Shown piece by piece: positions 62,272 through 64,000 of a stretch of 64,000 nt of DNA; within the stretch, counting starts at the first letter, position 1; every line of letters starts with the position of its first letter. The notes beneath the pieces are model-generated. The model ran no database searches. It was not told the DNA's origin and saw only the letters and a list, made by a program, of their open reading frames with translations. This DNA is from Hymenobacter jejuensis (GTDB taxonomy: Bacteria > Bacteroidota > Bacteroidia > Cytophagales > Hymenobacteraceae). A program made the translations under genes and the position numbers. The stretch covers positions 4,216,001-4,280,000 of the forward strand of contig NZ_CP040896.1 of assembly GCF_006337165.1 (NCBI RefSeq), in the 5' to 3' direction.

Positions 62272-63033
62272 CTTATTAGCCTTCTCCGTAGCTCGGCTAT
62301 GGGCGCAATTCTTGCTGGCAGTTTTCTGCTTGATAACTCCTCTCTTTCTTGGTTCTTGATAAGGAATTGAAAAGCCAGTGCAATTTGGCAGACTGGCTTA
62401 CATTGCCTCTACTTGGCTAGTATTTCGTAGCTAACTCGAGGCGCTATTGATCAACATACCTGATACGTTGACATGTTAAAAGCAAACCTTTTAAGCTTGA
62501 TTAAAGAGCAACTCAACTTGTTTAATTATAAAAAAATAAATATCTATTTATCAGATAGTTATGCATTTGTTATTGAAGTTTAAGAGAAGATATATAGGGG
62601 TATATTTTGTTTATCTAATTTATTAGAATAGTTATAATTATATCATTTCTTCAGCTGAAAAGAGTTATGATCTTCTTTGCTAAGCTTTTTAACAAGACGT
62701 GAGTATGAGATAAGTGAAAATTTCGATCAATAATGAGCCGCCAATGGCGTTAGCATGGCTAACACGGTCAGATTAACAGAGGAGCTTTAGATAGTCTAAG
62801 TGGTGAGAATGTAAAAGCGCTAAGTCCTATCTGCGGCATTTGACAGAGTACAGAGTATATAGTAGAAATATTGTTTACAAATCTAATATGAATGTTATAT
62901 GCAGGAGAGGGTCTTTTAATAGGAGAGTTGATAGTTAACATTTCTATCAGGTTGCCATGCGGGCGGCCCTGTGTGAAACTTATGCCAGAAGGGCTCGTAA
63001 GAATTGCCGAACGCACCTTAAGCGTCCGGAATG
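62272..63033. other. Long AT-rich region without a recognised gene
   Basis: About 760 bases, strikingly AT-rich at 62460-62900 compared with the surrounding high-GC sequence. Short arms AAGCCAGT/ACTGGCTT (62372-62399) could be a weak terminator of the XRE gene. I see no convincing open frame, tRNA or repeat array. It may be a remnant of acquired DNA, a silenced regulatory region or an RNA gene I cannot identify. Confidence 0.4.
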
Positions 63034-63065
63034 TTTGCCGGTCTTGGAAGCGGTGCTTACCTTTG
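63034..63065 (+). promoter_or_regulatory. Promoter of the small lipoprotein gene
   Basis: TTTG (63034-63037), 20 bases, then TACCTTTG (63058-63065), an excellent match. The -7 box ends four bases before ATG 63070, implying a leaderless or near-leaderless transcript. Confidence 0.6.
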
Positions 63066-63069
63066 GATC

Positions 63070-63240
63070 ATGAAAAAGTCCCGTCTGCTCCTTCTGTTTG
63101 CCGCTTGTGCATCGCTGTACCTGACGTCCTGCTCGCAGGCTCCCGACGCTGAAAAAGATCCTGCGGCTGATGCTGCCTACAAGCGCAGCCACCGCGCTGA
63201 GCTGTACCGTGAGGCCCAGCGCAGCAACGTGAACTACTAA
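63070..63240 (+). CDS. Small lipoprotein, function unknown
   Basis: 56 residues from ATG 63070. Signal peptide MKKSRLLLLFAACASLYLTS with lipobox YLTSC (Cys21), then a short charged mature part (DAAYKRSHRAELYREAQRSN) ending NVNY. The mature chain of about 36 residues is probably anchored in the inner or outer membrane. I recognise no family. The promoter directly before the ATG and the perfect terminator after it mark it as an independently expressed gene. An in-frame ATG at 63031 lies upstream of the promoter and is not the start. Confidence 0.72.
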   Translation: MKKSRLLLLFAACASLYLTSCSQAPDAEKDPAADAAYKRSHRAELYREAQRSNVNY

Positions 63241-63270
63241 GAACGGGCGAGCATAAGCGCAACCACATAA

Positions 63271-63303
63271 AAAGCCCCGCCGAATCCGATTCGGCGGGGC
63301 TTT
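63271..63303. terminator. 33-base perfect palindrome, bidirectional terminator
   Basis: 16-base perfect arms (63271-63286 and 63288-63303) around one base, between the lipoprotein gene and the convergent gene at 63327. Confidence 0.85.
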
Positions 63304-63326
63304 CGTGTTTGACAACCCGGTCTTGG

Positions 63327-63815
63327 TTAGCTCATGACAAACTGGCTCGGGGCGGCCTGGGGGTCTAGCTGCAAATCAGGGAGTTGAATGCCGGCCAGCA
63401 GTTGGTTCTCTAATAAATCGGCCCAGGTACGCAGGTACAGCACTACATCGTCGCGCTGGTTGTGGCGCAGGGCATTGCGACGCTCAAAAGGAATAAGAGA
63501 TCGGATAGCCGGGTCGGAAAGACGCTCCAAATGCGTCAGATCGGTGCGCGTAAAGCCCAGGGCCAGCATCTCGTCGATGGTATGGTCGATGGGCAGGCCA
63601 CTGGTGGGGCAATAGTCGATGAGCTGGCGCTCCCAATCGCCGTAGCGCTGCATGGCGCGGGCGTGAATTTCCCCCTTAGGAAGGTGCGTGATAGTCTGGG
63701 CGAGGTGGCCGCAGTTGCAGCTGCCCATGTGGCCCCATTGGTAGGGGGCCTGCGAAGCAAGACGCTGGGCCGTATCGCGTAGCGCCTGAATAACGGAAAG
63801 TGTGCTCTTGGCCAT
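63327..63815 (-). CDS. Hypothetical protein with conserved Cys/His N-terminal segment
   Basis: 162 residues, soluble, mostly helical. YQWGHMGSCNCGHLAQTITH near residue 25 has a Cys-x-Cys-x-His group that could bind metal. Downstream, MQRYGDWERQLIDYCPTSGL and DEMLALGFTRTDLTHLERLS are followed by IPFERRNALRHNQRDDVVLY and a C-terminal helix WADLLENQLL. I believe similar proteins occur in other Bacteroidota, but I know no function. It converges on the lipoprotein gene. Confidence 0.7.
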   Translation of the reverse strand: MAKSTLSVIQALRDTAQRLASQAPYQWGHMGSCNCGHLAQTITHLPKGEIHARAMQRYGDWERQLIDYCPTSGLPIDHTIDEMLALGFTRTDLTHLERLSDPAIRSLIPFERRNALRHNQRDDVVLYLRTWADLLENQLLAGIQLPDLQLDPQAAPSQFVMS

Positions 63816-63908
63816 GGAGGAGAACGTAGCGATCAGGTTTGGTCAGAAATACGAATACTTCCGAGGCTATAATTACGTGCCGCACCGTTTTGTTTCAACC
63901 AAACGCAT

Positions 63909-63951
63909 AAAAGCAAGGCCCACAACCTGATAGGTCGCGGGCCTTGCTTTT
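63909..63951. terminator. Terminator-like hairpin near the right edge
   Basis: 13-base arms AAAAGCAAGGCCC (63909-63921) and complement (63939-63951), 94 bases upstream of the gene at 63327, so it probably serves a minus-strand gene entering from the right. Confidence 0.65.
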
Positions 63952-64000
63952 GTAAGAGCTCAAAAAGTATGTGGTATTATATTTGTAAGCTATTGATAAT

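Overview
The window comes from a member of the Bacteroidota, most likely a Hymenobacter-like cytophagalean. The signs are a fairly high GC content, -7 promoter boxes of the form TAnnTTTG with a TTG about 20 bases upstream, a secreted protein with a type IX secretion C-terminal domain, DUF3127 and DUF1571 proteins, the PA2169-type four-helix protein, and three RND efflux systems. No rRNA, tRNA, insertion sequence, prophage or CRISPR array was recognised.

Layout. 1-799: start of an AddB-like recombination nuclease that runs off the left edge. 1322-7180: first RND efflux operon (outer-membrane channel, adaptor, pump). 7222-9212: VOC-family protein, secreted esterase, small hypothetical protein. 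9511-17952: response regulator, histidine kinase, small membrane protein and a second efflux operon. 18021-22863: Tet-type MFS exporter and the AddA-like helicase-nuclease. 23017-24268: low-GC SRA-HNH endonuclease and a thioesterase. 24529-27104: cold-shock protein and DEAD-box RNA helicase. 27238-30927: stress-type helical protein, flavoprotein, sugar-epimerase-like protein and dienoyl-CoA reductase. 31083-36828: third efflux operon on the minus strand, paralogous to the second. 37585-42198: LysM/DUF1571 protein, YciI-like protein, glycosyltransferase, amidohydrolase, a broken DUF4394 gene and a YkvA-like membrane protein. 42356-45418: large secreted nuclease. 45620-50942: five-gene amidoligase cluster. 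51085-52794: esterase-DinB fusion and a tiny Lys/Glu-rich protein. 52937-55109: Schlafen-type regulator, SDR, DUF3127 protein with an SSB-like tail. 55239-59127: isoaspartyl peptidase, cyanophycinase and an M1 aminopeptidase. 59411-64000: L,D-transpeptidase, XRE regulator with an operator-like repeat region, small lipoprotein and a hypothetical protein.

How genes work together. Three tripartite pumps plus an MFS exporter make this an export-rich region, and only the second pump has an obvious regulator (the two-component pair just upstream). The AddA- and AddB-like subunits, which act together on DNA ends, are about 19 kb apart. The minus-strand block 45620-50942 combines two ATP-grasp ligases, a GCS2-type carboxylate-amine ligase, a class I glutamine amidotransferase and an alpha/beta hydrolase. 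This is the composition expected for building and cutting a peptide-like metabolite or for tagging proteins, and it is the best candidate for an uncharacterised system. A few kb away, cyanophycinase and a plant-type isoaspartyl peptidase converge on one shared palindrome and together would degrade cyanophycin-like polymers.

Two sequence-level themes stand out. Gene ends are marked by unusually long, often perfect inverted repeats, the largest 69 bases. A palindrome TTGATWATCAA recurs far more often than expected, mostly between genes.
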